A program made the translations under genes and the position numbers. From positions 1 to 28,395 of the IMG/VR virus record IMGVR_UViG_3300038701_001346: DNA of 28,395 bases. One strand, given 5' to 3'. This DNA is from a virus. Numbering within the stretch: the stretch's first letter is position 1; each line of letters begins with the position of its first letter. Positions 27,953 to 28,395 of this stretch are shown here, one piece after another. The notes beneath the pieces were generated by a model. The model was not told the DNA's origin, searched no databases, and saw nothing but the letters and a program-made list of their open reading frames with translations.

Positions 27953-28377
27953 GCCGCAATCTTCCCCGCTGGATTGTCAGGGAAAGGGATTTGGTCGAGC
28001 GTGTGCTTTTCAAAAAGCAGAGCTTGCGCCATGCCAGCCGAGATCAACCGGACCACATCCGACTTCTCCCATTCGGCAATCGGCTTGTCCCATGGCAATT
28101 CGAGATTGCCCAAAGCAGGCAAAGCCTTTTCAATGTAAGGCTCCAAAACCGGAACGCGGCCCGGTGTCTCTTTAAGCAGAGACCCGCCAATGACCGTCTC
28201 CGGCGCTTCCATGAGCATCACTTGAGAGCGTCCAGCCAGCCATGCGCTAATCACGTCCTGAGCCATGCTTTGCAGCTTGGATTTAGGAAGCCCGCTCACT
28301 GCTGACGTGCTGTCGCGTAAACCTTGGACCGCGCGTTCAAACGCGGCCCGTTCCTGTTCGTCGTGTTTTTCGCGCAT
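27949..28377 (-). CDS. hypothetical protein upstream of the nuclease
   Basis: ATG 28377 (a GTG at 28380 is also in frame) gives 142 residues, and TGATG coupling to a gene beyond the window is likely. The protein is helical and charged at the N-terminus (REKHDEQERAAFERAVQGLR). Its middle contains EAPETVIGGSLLKETPGRVP and ELPWDKPIAEWEKSDVVRLI. The last segment matches the style of small replication-associated phage proteins. The start region and coupling favour a real gene. The function is unknown. Confidence 0.65.
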   Translation of the reverse strand: MREKHDEQERAAFERAVQGLRDSTSAVSGLPKSKLQSMAQDVISAWLAGRSQVMLMEAPETVIGGSLLKETPGRVPVLEPYIEKALPALGNLELPWDKPIAEWEKSDVVRLISAGMAQALLFEKHTLDQIPFPDNPAGKIAA

Positions 28378-28395
28378 CACGCGGCCCAGCTAGGT

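Overview
The window is 28.4 kb of a tailed double-stranded DNA phage genome, or a prophage-like segment. It carries packaging, head, short-tail, lysis and replication genes, nearly all on the minus strand and tightly packed. ATGA, GTGA, TTGA and TAATG stop/start overlaps are common. The virion genes point to a short-tailed (podovirus-type) particle: a P22-type portal, an adaptor, a propeller-like nozzle protein, fibres and large ejection-type proteins, with no tape measure, tail tube or sheath. The host is probably an alphaproteobacterium. That is an inference from the moderately high GC, the SU10-type capsid fold and the winged-helix and conserved small-protein families, not from any host gene.

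Layout, following minus-strand transcription from right to left. 28377-23373 is the replication and early block: an unknown protein, a Cas4/RecB-like Fe-S nuclease, a primase-helicase, a small Zn-knuckle ORF that contains a striking TGTGCAA repeat array, two small proteins (one a winged helix with a Zn-ribbon tail) and an unknown basic protein. A good sigma70-type promoter at 23341-23369 then drives a small gene, followed by a structured intergenic stretch and a terminator. 22835-16669 is packaging and head: a small membrane protein, TerS, TerL, portal, a small helical protein, scaffold and major capsid protein, closed by a terminator. 16593-8660 is connector, tail and ejection: adaptor, fibre-like proteins, nozzle, a GNAT-like protein and two large ejection-type proteins, one with a 66-bp protein repeat. 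8663-7041 is an accessory island: a plus-strand XRE regulator with a two-TM protein, divergent from a minus-strand gene pair that includes an HNH endonuclease. 7038-2735 holds a third ejection-type protein, a small virion protein and a large tail fibre. 2730-1228 is a lysis and small-membrane-protein cluster with an M15 endolysin, and an Rz-like i-spanin runs off the left edge.

Two plus-strand cassettes interrupt this plan. One (359-1350) has a strong promoter with a palindrome between -35 and -10 and encodes four small proteins, one an XRE regulator. The other (8162-8663) sits inside the structural operon next to an inverted repeat that flanks a divergent promoter. Both look like regulatory or moron-type units. 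Three intrinsic terminators (upstream of the ejection gene at 7038, the small gene at 16593 and the small gene at 22835) share the same layout: U-tract, then ATGGAG, then six bases, then the start codon. No integrase, tRNA, CRISPR array, insertion sequence or attachment site was seen.
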